NCBI GenBank assembly: GCA_949361645.1
Contig: OX442416.1
Location: 15,013,969 to 15,077,968 of the forward strand
Direction of reading: 5' to 3'
Origin: Spongilla lacustris
Taxonomy: Eukaryota > Porifera > Demospongiae > Spongillida > Spongillidae
Length of the DNA: 64,000 bases
This document shows positions 1 through 11,659 of the stretch, piece after piece. Numbering within the stretch: position 1 is the stretch's first letter; each line of letters opens with the position of its first letter. A program made the translations under genes and the position numbers. Under the pieces are notes generated by a model, which was given only the letters and a program-made list of their open reading frames with translations, was not told the origin of the DNA and ran no database searches.

Positions 1-92
1 TTGACCCTTTAAATACAATACATAATTCATGATCATGATTATAAATTATAATTATCATTTAATACAAGACGTGCTCTCGACGTCTTCTATAT

Positions 93-915
93 TTAGACAC
101 AGTAATGATGCATGGTAATCAGAGTTGCGGCCGAAGTCAAACTCCACAGAGAAGTAAACAACGCGTTAGCAATCGACATAGCTGCAATCGGTGATGTGAT
201 TGAAAGGGCGTCGATTACGTCCATGATGACTACAGGCACTATGAAGACAGGAAATATTGGATATGGAGCCAGAGGAATGAAATAAGCCCTCACAAACCGG
301 GCAAATTCCGATCTCACAAACTGGTCTCTTGCTTCAAATTCCGATCTCCTACGGAGCAGTTTTCTAACCACAACAACCATAACAATGGACAATGCCAAGA
401 GGATAGCCATTGCCGGTGCATCCCAGAGGACAATCCTTTCAACTAGTTCATGCTGATTTATATAACACCTGCGGTCTAGATTGATTGCGTAGGATCCGGA
501 GCGGGTTATCAGAGGCACACTGGCTGGTACGAGTAGCGAGGTCACAACGTACAATACTTCAAGCTTCTGCGGGCTCTTGTAGAGTACCACAACGCAGAAG
601 AGATGCACCGTTGCCCACATGGTGAAGAGCAGCTTCACCCATTGAGAGTAAACCACCAGCCACCCGATAGCCGTGCATGCATCCACTGCTTTTATTTTCG
701 CTATCATTAATGAAAATGATTTCCAACACTTCCACTGTTGCTAAGGCCAATGCGGCTAACACCTGGTAGAGAGCCAACCGATACACGACATTTCTGTGCA
801 ATGCCAAAATAAAAACCAGAACGGCTGCCAGTAAGCACACAAACACAGAGATGCCGTTGCTTGCAGTGAAGAAGATAATCAAAAATGAATTTGCGTTGGC
901 AGTTGAGTTGTCCAT
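93..915 (-). pseudogene. Seven-transmembrane receptor-like pseudogene, paralogue of the intact gene at 21567-22616
   Basis: Translation from the ATG at 915 gives an extracellular N-terminus and two membrane helices (RLALYQVLAALALATVE is nearly the same as in the intact paralogue at 21567). Near position 690 the homology jumps to another frame, where it continues from AIGWLVVYSQWVKLLF through TM3-TM7 to a stop at 93. One frameshift therefore separates two otherwise good halves. The cytoplasmic tail of about 70 residues seen in the paralogue is missing. A GTG at 921 is in frame, but the ATG at 915 is the likely start. Family: 7TM proteins with a TM3 cysteine and an extracellular-loop cysteine, loosely like the cAMP-receptor/GPR157-type group. 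That assignment is weak. A sequencing error could also explain the frameshift. Confidence 0.7.
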
Positions 916-1440
916 TATCACCTTTTAGACAAGGCGGCAGTGATATTTGCTGCACACAACACATAATTACCTTTCTGACAGCTATTTATAGTCTAGAGAC
1001 TGAGTAATAAACGCAACTTACATCATATTTATTTAGTTTTTATAAGCTACGTCATTGTTTACTAAAAATATTGCACCTGACGTCACTAAATCATCACTAT
1101 AAATATATGTACAAAAAGTAGGCGGTGTCATCCACTCCCATGGTACATATCACGTAAGTCACATGTCTAAAAATTAGTCTCGGCCCCAGACGTCGATTGA
1201 TCCCCGCTACGTGGAAGGACAAAAGGCGCCTCAGAGCACCCGTGATGTTACAATGCCAGTGCAATTTGCTAATAAGTCACATACTGATCAGTTACTTTAT
1301 CACTTCTAGTCCCCGGACTGCAGCAAGAGATGTCCATGCTCTGCTTTGTGGTGACCTGAAGTTAGGCTATGGAGCTTCTGTCCTGAGCATGGTGAGGGGC
1401 AAGGAAGGAGGGCATGTTCTGTGTCCCCACCCCTCTCCCT
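916..1440. other. Non-coding stretch upstream of the receptor pseudogene
   Basis: AT-rich sequence. No coding signal, RNA gene or repeat boundary was recognised. Small open frames here overlap on both strands and have no family resemblance. Confidence 0.5.
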
Positions 1441-1593
1441 GCCTCTCCCCATGCCCCTACCACTGGTCCCCATGCCCCTACTACTGGTCCCCACGCCCAT
1501 ACCACTGGTCCCCATGCCCATAACACTGGTCCCCATGCCCCTACCACTGGTCCCCATGCCCCTACCACTAGTCCTCATGCCCCTACCACTAAG
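1441..1593. repeat. 21-bp minisatellite, about 7 copies
   Basis: The unit reads approximately catgcccctaccactggtcc plus one base and is repeated with few changes. Because the unit is a multiple of 3, it leaves open frames on both strands (several short ORFs of HAPTTGP or GRGMGTS type) that should not be taken as genes. Confidence 0.9.
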
Positions 1594-1938
1594 GGAGGAG
1601 GGAAGGTGTGGGTATGTTCTGTGTTTAAATAGAACAGTTAGCAATTAGATCAAAATCTGGTGCAGGGGCATCCTCTGTAAAGAGGCAACTAGATTTGTAA
1701 GCTTATTTCAATTTAGGGTTAACTCTTTGGGTGCCAGATGGGTATGTTAATGAAATAATATATGTACATGGTATATCTTGTGGTGTCACGCACGATTTGG
1801 TCCGTGTCTAATTTTGGTCTGGCCGGACCAAAAAAGGCTGTCTGAAATTGTCCGGCCGGACAATTTTAGGTGCTCGATTTTGTCCCACGCGACATTTTTT
1901 GGTCCCACGTTAGTTCTTTCCTTTGGAAGGTGTTGAAA

Positions 1939-4045
1939 ATGTCATCAGAATCAGAGACAGATGAAGAAGGTGACACTCTTGAACTGGCCTACAGTTACAC
2001 GGTCAAAGGAAAGCACCCTGAAAGATGTGATGCAAACAAGAAACGATCGATCAGATGAAAGGCGGAAAAGATTTTCTTAAAGAATGGCAAAGTATGGACT
2101 AAAAGAAAAAATGAATGGAACGACAGCATGTAACTAGGCCTATGTGCTCTTGGTGGTGAAAAGATTCTTTTCCACTCTTTGGTCCGGCATCATTGATAAG
2201 CGTGGTAGCATAGGAGACACATAATGGCTATAGAATACCTCATTACAAAGATACGAAGTGTGCGCGTATGGTTTTAGGGTCTTAGGATAACTAGTCCGAT
2301 TTCAACCGTCATCGCTCTTTTGCATGTTTACTGAAATAGGTTGTGAGGCTCATTTAGGATGCATGTGAGAAGCAGAGGATTCTACATTCCTGCCATTCTG
2401 ACCCTACGTCTGGCCATCTGGGAACAAAACATACCATCAAAAGGATTAGAGAACGTTTCACGTGGAAAGGACTCAACAAAAAGTTTCAACTAGTAATGGT
2501 TGCAATTAGTCACATTAATTTATTGACGTGTTTTTACAGGTTGCATCCTGAGGCTTGCCAGAAGAATTCTGATAAAGTTGTTGTTACTTCTACTGAACTT
2601 CATCCTGTTCCTGTAATCACCACTTGGTATCATGTAGCAATTGATTTTATTGGGCTGATTTCACCAATTTCATTATCAGGAAACAGGTCAGTTCATTTAT
2701 TATTATTATTACTTTTTTTCGTGTAATGCAAGGAATACTTGCTTCAACAAGATGGATTACACTATTTTGTAATTGTATGTAGGTACATTCTTACACTGAG
2801 TGATCACTTTTCAAATTGGGTTGAAGTGGTTGCAGTTCCAACCAAAGAGGCATATCAAGTGGCAAGTGCAGTATACAAGGTATGCTGATCATTCTTTGTG
2901 TGCACTTACTTTATCATATTTTTACATGTATATCTAGATATTCATGCACATGGGTTTGCCCAGCATTTTGACAACAGACAATGGTTCTGAATTCAGGAAC
3001 AAACTGAACAGTGCAATGATGAAACAGTTGGGGATAAGGCACAGTCTAATTACTCCTTACCATCCACAGGTACACAAAGTGTTTAATTTTAGTTTAAAGT
3101 TTCACATAAGTCTTTTTGAGTAGTCAAATGGTCTAGAAGGAGATTAGGGATCAATTCATTGATTCGGCAGTATTTGCATACAACACTTAGTCCCATGAAT
3201 CAACTAATTACATTACTTTTGAAGTGATGTTTGGAAGAAAGGCGAGGATACTAATTGATGCAGACCTGGAATCTGTTTGTGAACTGTTAAGTTTTTTGCC
3301 AAAGCTTGATTTTGTTTTATTTTATTTTTATTTTTTGTAATTTTTAGTTCAGCAAAGGAACCAAACACACCCAACCACATGGAACATTTGTTCAAACAAA
3401 GACAAAGGATTTTAAAGAATGTGAAGTACAATATCCTTGTTGCACAGGTATAAAGTATACATATTACACTGTGACATCATGTACACTTTTGTTCCTAGGC
3501 TAAGCAAAAGCAGCAATACGATGCTAAACATGCTAGAGCTTCATTGTTTGAAATTGGTGCTAAGGTGGTTAAAGGATTTTCTTCGGAAAAAGAGGAAGGG
3601 AGGGAAATTGGACACCAAATGGGTTGGGCCATACATTATAACTGCAAAGCTCAGCAAAGGATTTAATTCCTTGCAATCTGTTGCAAATTCATCTGACTGT
3701 ATCAAGCGTGTGAATGGTGCACACCTTAAGATGTTCTATTCCTCTGAATACCAGTCATCATGTAGCAATTCCCCTAATCATTTCAATCAGTCCTCCCCTC
3801 ATCACTCTGGTCAGTCCTCACCTCATCACTCTGGTCAGTCCTCACCTCATCACTCTGGTCAGTCCTCACCTCAGCATTCCAGTCAGTCTTCACCTTGTCA
3901 ATCAGAATGCTCAAGTATGCTTGAAATTGACAGTACAATAGTATGGAGTCAGCTACATTCTCCACATCTTATGCGTCTGTGGAGAACTGGAGCTTCCACT
4001 TTGCAGTATGAGGCTGAAGAAGATGACGAAGCATTTGATGTGAGT
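1939..4045 (+). pseudogene. Ginger-like integrase (transposase), multiply broken
   Basis: Pieces in order: an acidic start (MSSESETDEEGD) with an AYSYTVKGKHPE motif followed by KKRSIR. Then an H2C2 zinc region (GHLGTKHTIKRIRERF at about 2410-2470). A short intron ends at about 2540. Next come ACQKNSD, the first catalytic Asp in VAIDFIG (about 2640), the second in TTDNGSEF (about 2970-2990), SNGLE (about 3125) and a C-terminal region AVFAYNT..ESTNYITFEVMFGRK. A GPY/F module follows (TKWVGPYIITAKLSKGFN, about 3615-3665). Breaks: TGA at about 2056 where element 2 has CGA, a 2-bp deletion in the CxxC of H2C2 relative to element 2, a stop after AVFAYNT, and frame changes around 3580. The protein would act in the nucleus as transposase. 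This copy cannot be active. Confidence 0.75.
3783..3890 (+). repeat. 24-bp tandem repeat encoding SQSSPHHSG units
   Basis: Four to five near-identical units of 24 bp (tcagtcctcacctcatcact plus ctgg) lie in frame downstream of the GPY/F module. They give a Ser/His/Pro-rich linker between the integrase and the downstream OTU region. Confidence 0.85.
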
Positions 4046-4371
4046 ATTTAAACTAAAATTTCAAGTTAAAGATTATAATTCTGTACACAGGAAACACCCA
4101 TGGATCTAAAGGAGGGTGAATATGCATTGAGCAAGGATACTACAGTTGCTTTATGGAAGGATTGCATGTCCTTTTATGGTGATTTGCAACTGCAAGAAAT
4201 TTTGGGAGGTGATTTTGTGGTAGTAAATGAAGACTTGCACGAGGAATTTGAGAAATTAAAAATCTTAATTTGTGGATAGAGGCTTCACCATTGTTGAAGC
4301 AGGGGAACTACTTCAAATTTGGTGCAGAGCAAGCAAGTTGTGTTTAAAAGAGGTGCAATTACTAGGGAACA

Positions 4372-5059
4372 ATGTCTTCAGAACACTTGGATACATTCTG
4401 TGAGTGGGTGTATAGAAAAAGGAGCATGTGCACTAGTCAGGAGAATGTAGTGGCATTGCTGAGAGATGGCAATGGCCAGCTTACTTATTTCTCCGAAAGG
4501 AAGCAAATCATGTGGATGCCTCGTATAAATCCTTTGAAAAGGAACAGATCATGTGGATTTGATATCCTACAACCCAGTATGCATAGAATGGCAAATATCC
4601 AAGTGCAATTCACTTGGATTGAATTTTTGTCAGGCTAATAACTTGCATCATGGCAAAATGCAGCCACAAATGATTGAAGTCTCACAAAAACCCTTGAGAA
4701 CAGCAGCAATTAGTCCAGATGGAAACTGTTTTTTCCGCTGCATTGCTATGATTGTTACTGGATCACAGGATTATCATGAAGAAATGAGGTTACTTGTTAC
4801 AACTTACATGATATCTAATTCCTCAAATGAAAAGATATCCTGCCTTTTGCCTCGTCATACATCAATGCAATCGTACATTGTACAATCTAAGATGCAGTTT
4901 CCTGGAGAATGGGCCACAGATTTGGAAATCACTGCAGCTTCCAGCTTGTTAAATACAAAAATTCATGTATTCAACTTTACTGGAACGATCTATGAGTGGG
5001 CACTTTATTCTCCTCATGAAATAGCCATCTTTATAACCAATTTGCATATATACATATAA
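4372..5059 (+). pseudogene. OTU-type cysteine protease domain of the Ginger-like element
   Basis: The region around 4700-5056 contains SPDGNCFFRCIA, the classical DGNC(F/L)F motif with the catalytic Cys of the ovarian-tumour (OTU) protease family. It is followed by YHEEMRLLV and by GEWATDLEITAASSLLNTKIHVF, matching the family's conserved helices and strand. The C-terminal strand ITNLH ends in a stop soon after, and the usual catalytic His context is not convincing, so the domain may be cut short. Upstream coding pieces (4091-4277 and 4372-4638) read in different frames, so either an intron or a frameshift separates them. OTU domains are known passengers in Ginger elements. Their role there is not established. 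Confidence 0.7.
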
Positions 5060-5314
5060 AACCAAAGTGTCTCCCCAAATATTTATATTATAATTATGTA
5101 TTAAAATATGCATGTATGCAGGACTTATACATATATATGCCGTTAATTTATTCTTTTATCTTGGACAAAAACAGGCTGCCTAAAGTGGTCTGTCTAACGG
5201 ACCAAAACAGGCAGAGTGGGACCATTTAGGGCTGCCTGAAATGGTCCACCCATTTCAGGCAGCCTAATTAGGTCCGCCGGACCATTTCGGGGTAGGACAA
5301 AATTAGGTGTGACA

Positions 5315-6352
5315 GTGCATGTCAGTACATTACACGTATCAAATAATGTTTGCATGTCACTTATGCAAGTACTGTACATGTATATGATTTGCTCCATAAA
5401 CTGTCAATTGCTGATAACTACTTGCGTTAGTTTCTCCCACATCAAAAATCTGCACACCTAAGCATATGACCTGTGTGATGCACTGGTAACAGTTTGGGCA
5501 GTGTTGCTGAAATTTGAAGAGTTGTCCTATAATTAGTTTATGCATGTACCATGCATACCGGTATTCCTCCTACGCAACTCATTGCACCCATCTTCCAGGA
5601 CAGAATGGAGTTATTAATGTACATCCATTTACATGAATGCCCTGCTACAATGTATCATGGACATTGGACTGTGACATATAGCCATGTATAGTGTATAAAT
5701 ATGCTCTTGGCACCCAAAGGGTTAACAGACTAAACCCACTGCCTTGCCTTAGGTCAATGGACCATCATAATGATAGTCTTATCCAGAGGTACTGTCTTGG
5801 CTGAGGTGACACACCACATGACGTTGCGACCAGTAGCTACATGTATAAAAATGCACTCCATAGCAGGTAGCCTTGTGCTCTGAATCAGCCTATAGGTGCT
5901 GGCACCTGTGGTGATGACATATTGGTACACTGATTCAGATGAGGACACTTCAAGCTAACAATGCACTAGTATTGATTTTAAAATATAAAATGTTCAAACA
6001 GCACATCTGGATGATGCTAAAGGGGGTGGGGGTATTGCTGAGAGGGATAGTAATAGTATGCACAGTTGTCCACTGAGGTGTGGGGCGGCATTTTTGTGTG
6101 CATTTCCATTACAGTGGACAATGCATGCCTGTTGCCTACCTCCTCTGCACTACACACCTACATGTACATGTACCATTCAAGTCTACTGGTGTAACACCAA
6201 GCTGCCTTGTGTGGCTGTATGGTACCTTACCCCAGCACTAACAGCTAATTGTATTGCATTAATAGCACAAACATCATGTAGAAATTCACCTGCTCTTTTT
6301 ACGGCTATGCACGCTCAGTTAAGCAATACACCTGCACTAACTGCACTAACAG
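5315..6352. other. Non-coding stretch with part of a dispersed repeat
   Basis: No gene seen. The segment of about 6095-6285 resembles 10535-10730 in the same orientation: both run from tgcatttccattatagtgga through tctactggt..agcaccaagctgc to gcat(c/t)aatagcacaaa. This indicates a diverged dispersed repeat. Confidence 0.5.
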
Positions 6353-6508
6353 CTGGGAAACAAGGGTTAAATGATAAGGAAAAACGACATAGTCCTACCT
6401 TTCGCATGCGGCATGCATGTACAATGTAATGTTCCACAATGTGTGCTGGCTAAATATAGGATTATTTCATTTTTCGCTGGCCTTATCATTCAACCCTTGT
6501 TTCCCTGC
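6353..6508. repeat. Short inverted repeat (hairpin element)
   Basis: The segment gggaaacaagggttaaatga at about 6356 is mirrored by tcattcaacccttgtttccc at about 6488-6507, enclosing about 110 bp. The arms are about 25 bp with one mismatch. It could be a small MITE, but no target duplication was recognised. Confidence 0.6.
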
Positions 6509-7376
6509 TTTTACACCACTATTGCCTTTAAATACTATATACCACCAACTTTCTCATACTTGCTTCATTGCTTTTTATTCATAACTGGATGCATGTGCTT
6601 TCAAAAAGTCATGATACAATCTAAATATATTAACTGAATTTCATAACTCATGTTGCAACAGACATTTACACTTATCACATACAGCATGCTACTATCTAAA
6701 CTTGGTATATAGAATTCCTACATGTAACTCAGCTGATAAATATTGTTCAGTCTATCAACAATGTTACTCAGTTTTAATATAAAAGTAGTGATACCAGCGA
6801 AACTTTATTTTCTCATATAAGTATGTTTTCTTCTTCATATGACAGCAACAGGTGTCATTACAGTACTTTGCAAATTAAAGTGATCTGTTTCAACTCAACT
6901 TAACCTCACTCCATGCACCAGATGATACATTCAGCATGCTCAAATGTACTTAACAAGCAGGGTCCTTCACAAGCAGCGACAATGCATGTGTCTACCAAAA
7001 CTGTACATGTATGATATCAGCAATCACACATTTGACCTCTGCTCAATCATTTAGAGAAGATTTTAATACAACTAATTTATTTCCTGAAGTTTAGCTGTAA
7101 GGCATTACGTCAACCAATGTTTGCCCTACAATCAGAATTATAGATGGAACGTCATTCAAAATTATGAACAGCTCAGGGTCAGGCAATGTTAAAATTTCTG
7201 TTTCACTGGCTTGGACTTCAGATAACAACAAATGTGTCTCCCATGTTTTTTTTAATGGTTGGTGTGTAGTGGCAAAAGATATAGGCATGACAGCTTGCAT
7301 CTACTAAAATGGTAATGTGCAAACGAGTGTCGGCTGCTCACTATTCGTAAAATAGAAGTTGTAAGTTTGTATAAGG
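6509..7376. other. Non-coding AT-rich stretch
   Basis: No coding region with family resemblance was seen. The segment tgtcggctgctcactattcg at about 7328 is matched in inverted orientation at about 10506-10535, either side of the minisatellite and the hAT MITE. Confidence 0.45.
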
Positions 7377-9590
7377 GGAGGGAGTACGGCTAGGGGAGGA
7401 GTAGGGAGGAGTAGGGGTAGGGGAGGAGTAGTGGTAAGAGGGGAGGAGTAGGGGTAGGAGGGGGGAGTAGGGGTAGGAGGGGAGGAGTAGGGGTAGGAGG
7501 GAAGGAGTAGGGGTAGGAGGGGAGGAGTATGGGTAGGAGGGGAGGAGTAGGGGTAGGAGGGGAGGAGTAGGGGTAGGAGGGGAGGAGTAGGGGTAGGAGG
7601 GGAGGAGTAGGGGTAGGAGGGGAGGAGTAGGGGTAGGAGGGGAGGAGTAGGGGTAGGAGGGGAGGAGTAGGGGTAGGAGGGGAGGAGTAGAGGTAGGAGG
7701 GGAGGAGTAGGGGTAGGAGGGGAGGAGTAGGGGTAGGAGGGGAGGAGTAGGGGTAGGAGGGGAGGAGTAGGGGTAGGAGGGGAGGAGTAGGGGTAGGGGG
7801 GGAGGAGTAGGGGTAGGAGGGGAGGAGTAGGGGTAGGAGGGGAGGAGTAGGGGTAGGAGGGGAGGAGTAGGGGTAGGAGGGGAGGAGTAGGGGTAGGAGG
7901 GGAGGAGTAGGGGTAGGAGGGGAGGAGTAGGGGTAGGAGGGGAGGAGTAGGGGTAGGAGGGGAGGAGTAGGGGTAGGAGGGGAGGAGTAGGGGTAGGAGG
8001 GGAGGAGTAGGGGTAGGAGGGGAGGAGTAGGGGTAGGAGGGGAGGAGTAGGGGTAGGAGGGGAGGAGTAGGGGTAGGAGGGGAGGAGTAGGGGTAGGAGG
8101 GGAGGAGTAGGGGTAGGAGGGGAGGAGTAGGGGTAGGAGGGGAGGAGTAGGGGTAGGAGGGGAGGAGTAGGGGTAGGAGGGGAGGAGTAGGGGTAGGAGG
8201 GGAGGAGTAGGGGTAGGAGGGGAGGAGTAGGGGTAGAAGGGGAGGAGTAGGGGTAGGAGGGGAGGAGTGGGAGGAGTAGGGGTAGAAGGGGAGGAGTAGG
8301 GGTAGGAGGGGAGGAGTAGGGGTAGGAGGGGAGGAGTAGGGGTAGGAGGGGAGGAGTAGGGGTAGGAGGGGAGGAGTAGGGGTAGGAGGGGAGGAGTAGG
8401 GGTAGGAGGGGAGGAGTAGGGGTAGGAGGGGAGGAGTAGGGGTAGGAGGGGAGGAGTAGGGGTAGGAGGGGAGGAGTAGGGGTAGAAGGGGAGGAGTAGG
8501 GGTAGGAGGGGAGGAGTGGGAGGAGTAGGGGTAGAAGGGGAGGAGTAGGGGTAGGAGGGGAGGAGTAGGGGTAGGAGGGGAGGAGTAGGGGTAGGAGGGG
8601 AGGAGTAGGGGTAGGAGGGGAGGAGTAGGGGTAGGAGGGGAGGAGTAGGGGTAGGAGGGGAGGAGTAGGGGTAGGAGGGGAGGAGTAGGGGTAGGAGGGG
8701 AGGAGTAGGGGGTAGGAGGGGAGGAGTAGGGGTAGGATGGGAGGAGTAGGGGTAGGAGGGGAGGAGTAGGGGTAGGAGGGGGAGGAGTAGAGAGGTAGGA
8801 GGGGAGGAGTAGGGGTAGGAGGGGAGGAGTAGGGGTAGGAGGGGAGGAGTAGGGGTAGGAGGGGAGGAGTAGGGGTAGGAGGGGAGGAGTAGGGGTAGGT
8901 GAGGGGAGGAGTGGGGGTAGGAGGGGAGGAGTAGGGGTGGAGGGGAGGAGTAGGGGGTAGGAGGGTGAGGAGTGGGGTTGGTGGGGTGGTAGTGTGGGGA
9001 GGGGTGTGTAGGGGTAGGAGGGGAGGAGTAGGGGGTGGGAGGGTGGGTGTGGGGGGTGGGGTAGGAGGGGGGGTGTAGGGGTAGGAGGGGAGGAGTAGGG
9101 GTAGGAGGGGAGGAGTAGGGGTAGGAGGGGAGGAGTAGGGGTAGGAGGGGAGGAGTAGGGGTAGGAGTGGAGGAGTAGGGGTAGGAGGGGAGGAGTAGGG
9201 GTAGGAGGGGAGGAGTAGGGGTAGGAGGGGAGGAGTAGGGGTAGAAGGGGAGGAGTAGGGGTAGGAGGGGAGGAGTAGGGGTAGAAGGGGAGGAGTAGAG
9301 GTAGTACATGTAGTAGGCATAGTGACAGGAAACGGAAGGCCGAGTAGATCTAGGAGGGAGGAGTAGGGCCGGTAGAGGAGGAGTAAGGGTAGGAGGGGAG
9401 GAATAGGGGTAGGAGGGGAGGCGTAGAGGTAGAAGTAGGCATATAGACAGGAAATGGAAGGAGTAGGGGTAGTGACAGGTAAGGGGGAGGAGTGTGGGTA
9501 GAGGTAGGTAAGGGTGGAGTAGGGGTAGTGGTAGGTAAGGGGAGGGGGAGGAGTAGGATAGGGGAGGAGTGCGAGTAGTAGTAGGTGCAG
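7377..9590. repeat. 20-bp purine minisatellite, about 2.2 kb
   Basis: The core unit is ggaggagtaggggtaggagg, repeated with very few changes from about 7440 to 9300 (about 90 copies) and more degenerate at both edges. Inside is a higher-order repeat of about 240 bp, marked by the variant ggaggagtgggaggag at 8262-8280 and 8511-8530. The strand is almost pure purine with a G-run every few bases. Reverse-strand open frames of over 750 codons (TPPLLPLLLPSYPYSSP repeats) arise only from the period and lack stops by composition. Confidence 0.97.
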
Positions 9591-9708
9591 CTGGATCATG
9601 TTGAGAACTCAAAGTAAATAGGGTGCCTCCACACCACTCACTAATAAAAGCGAGAGTTGGATGGCAAAATGCTATCATAATGCACCTGAATCAAGTTAAG
9701 ACTGTCCA

Positions 9709-10371
9709 CAGTGGCGAGGTGGCCGGGGGGGGGGGGGGGGGGGGGGGGGCAATTGCCCCCTCCAGCTGGCCTTAAAAAGGGGGCGCCAAAATGACGATAG
9801 GGGCGCATAAGCCGCCAAGCAAATTACACGAAATGAGTTTTTAAATTATGTAATGCTGGGGACGAGTTCATCAATAGCGAACGTCGGCGATCGGAGGAAA
9901 GAAGGCGGGATTTCACCCCAAGTGATATATATTTATAGCATTTATTACGTATAGTACGGTTACGTACGTAAACAATCTAAGTACATTGCGGATGTAGTTG
10001 TAAATAGTTCCGGCTAAAACTTCGGCTTGACTGATGTCATGAGATCTAGAATCGGCTACGTGTTAATTGCTACCAGTTTTTGTTATTGCTATCGTGCTGC
10101 TCGAACAGAGGGCACTATTTATTGGTGTTGATTGCCATCGTTTCCAATACAATCTGTGGAAAAATTAGAACGCGCACCACAAAAATTTTCGCGCGCTTCG
10201 CGCGCGCCCTTTCCTGTCGTCAACGCGTCAGTTATCCATGCGGAACCTACCCCCTCCTCGCCAAAATCCTGCATCCTTCCCTGTAACGAGATAAGATATT
10301 AAGGCAGCATGTGTGTTTGTGTGTGTGTGTGCGTGGGGGAGGAGGGGGGGGGGGGCGGCAGTCTGTGTATT

Positions 10372-10409
<38 letters not shown>

Positions 10410-10436
10410 AGTGACAGACAAGCCACCTCGCCACTG
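9709..10436. mobile_element. hAT-like non-autonomous element with perfect 8-bp target duplication
   Basis: Ends CAGTGGCGAGGTGGC and GCCACCTCGCCACTG are inverted copies. The flanks are both actgtcca (9701-9708 and 10437-10444), an exact 8-bp duplication as expected for hAT. The interior has no transposase. It has long G and C homopolymers near both ends (9724-9748 and 10373-10409) and a CG-rich palindrome near 10190. Confidence 0.88.
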
Positions 10437-10444
10437 ACTGTCCA

Positions 10445-11659
10445 GCCCAGCTTAAACATCTCTATGCATCAGTTTTTGAAATAGTACCTTTGTCCCCAAT
10501 ACAACTTCTATTAGTGAGCAGCCGACACTCATTTGTGCATTTCCATTATAGTGGACGCATGCTGTTATGATGCCTGTCACCTATCTTGTCCGCCATTATA
10601 CCCCTATCATTCAGGTCTACTGGTATAGCACCAAGCTGCATTGTGTGGTTGTAAGAGGCATCATACTCTGAACTAGCAGCTAGAATGTCACAATCTGCAT
10701 TTTAATTGCATCAATAGCACAAATATCGAGAGTCATTAAAAACGGGACCCGCTTCTAACGGGACTCCTATCAATCGGATCGCTTATCTCTTTGACATCAT
10801 CGAACAAGCAGTCAAAAACGAGCAGTTTCGTGTTTGTTTGATGTCATAAAATCGCGTGGTTGTGGAAAACAAAACGCTTGTTTAAACTCGTACCCAGTCC
10901 TACAGTATTTCTCGTTGTTGTCGTTGTTGTATGCATAACTCGAGATAGGAACACTTCTAAGAAATGAAAATCACACCAATTCATTGGCATTCTCGCTTCA
11001 GTGGTCAAAATGTATCGAGGCTACATTGTATATATCGGTGGTTGTGTTAGCAAATGACGTGCATTAACACATAGGGATTGGAAACGGCCTATCTAAATCG
11101 TAGGCGTGACGTCACATCCGCGTTACAGGATCGTTTCGCGAAATTATTATACAGACAAAACTTGCCAGTACTCTCAGCGCCACAGTAGCTTTCCGATATG
11201 TGTTCAGAGAGATATTTATAGATACCTAAGAAACGCGATACGAGCAAGATTTATCACTATATTGGCCCAATTATTGCGCGACCCAACTAGTTGTACCATT
11301 AATATTGGTAGTCGTGTATCCGTACATATATGAAAGCACGAGCCCTCGTTACGTTCTAATTTTGTCCCTGCGTGCTCTCATCCAAGCAGATCTGGAACTC
11401 ATTGTACCTAACACAAGATACAGATGGGTACTCGTACCCGCTACATATCTGTTGCTACCTGTTTTGAACAGGGCCGCCGAGAGGGGGGGGGGGTGGGCCG
11501 GGGGGGCTGCTGACCCTGGGGCCCGTCGTTAAACATGGGGCCCGGGCCGCCCGGCTGGTCTCCTTTTTTGCGGTGTGTGATTGATGTTTTGTTTTTATCA
11601 TTGCGCAGCTAGGCGCAATAAAATTGTATAAGGATCTAGGAATAGGATTTACTATGTAT
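10445..11659. other. Non-coding stretch with a possible hAT end
   Basis: No gene recognised. At about 11471 the sequence CAGGGCCGCCGAGAGGG resembles a hAT terminus, but no partner end or target duplication was found, so it is probably a truncated remnant. Confidence 0.4.

Larger units (their letters stand above)
1784..5314 (+). mobile_element. Ginger-like DNA transposon, decayed (element 1)
   Basis: The ends read TGTCACGCACG... and ...AGGTGTGACA, with long subterminal regions full of GGTCCGGC/GCCGGACC palindromes (1795-1890 and 5160-5305). The interior encodes a Ty3/gypsy-like integrase with H2C2, DDE and GPY/F parts and an OTU-type cysteine protease. That combination with TGT..ACA ends is what is known for the Ginger superfamily. 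Flanks are gtgg (1780-1783) and gtgc (5315-5318), three of four bases matching, compatible with a worn 4-bp target duplication. A shorter copy of the same family lies at 17149-19450 in opposite orientation and allows the lesions to be seen. Confidence 0.8.

Noticed and set aside
7341..9678. Two overlapping minus-strand ORFs of about 750 codons (Pro/Leu/Ser/Tyr repeats)
   Set aside because: Produced by a stop-free 20-bp minisatellite. Open in more than one frame, with no domain and no splice or promoter context.
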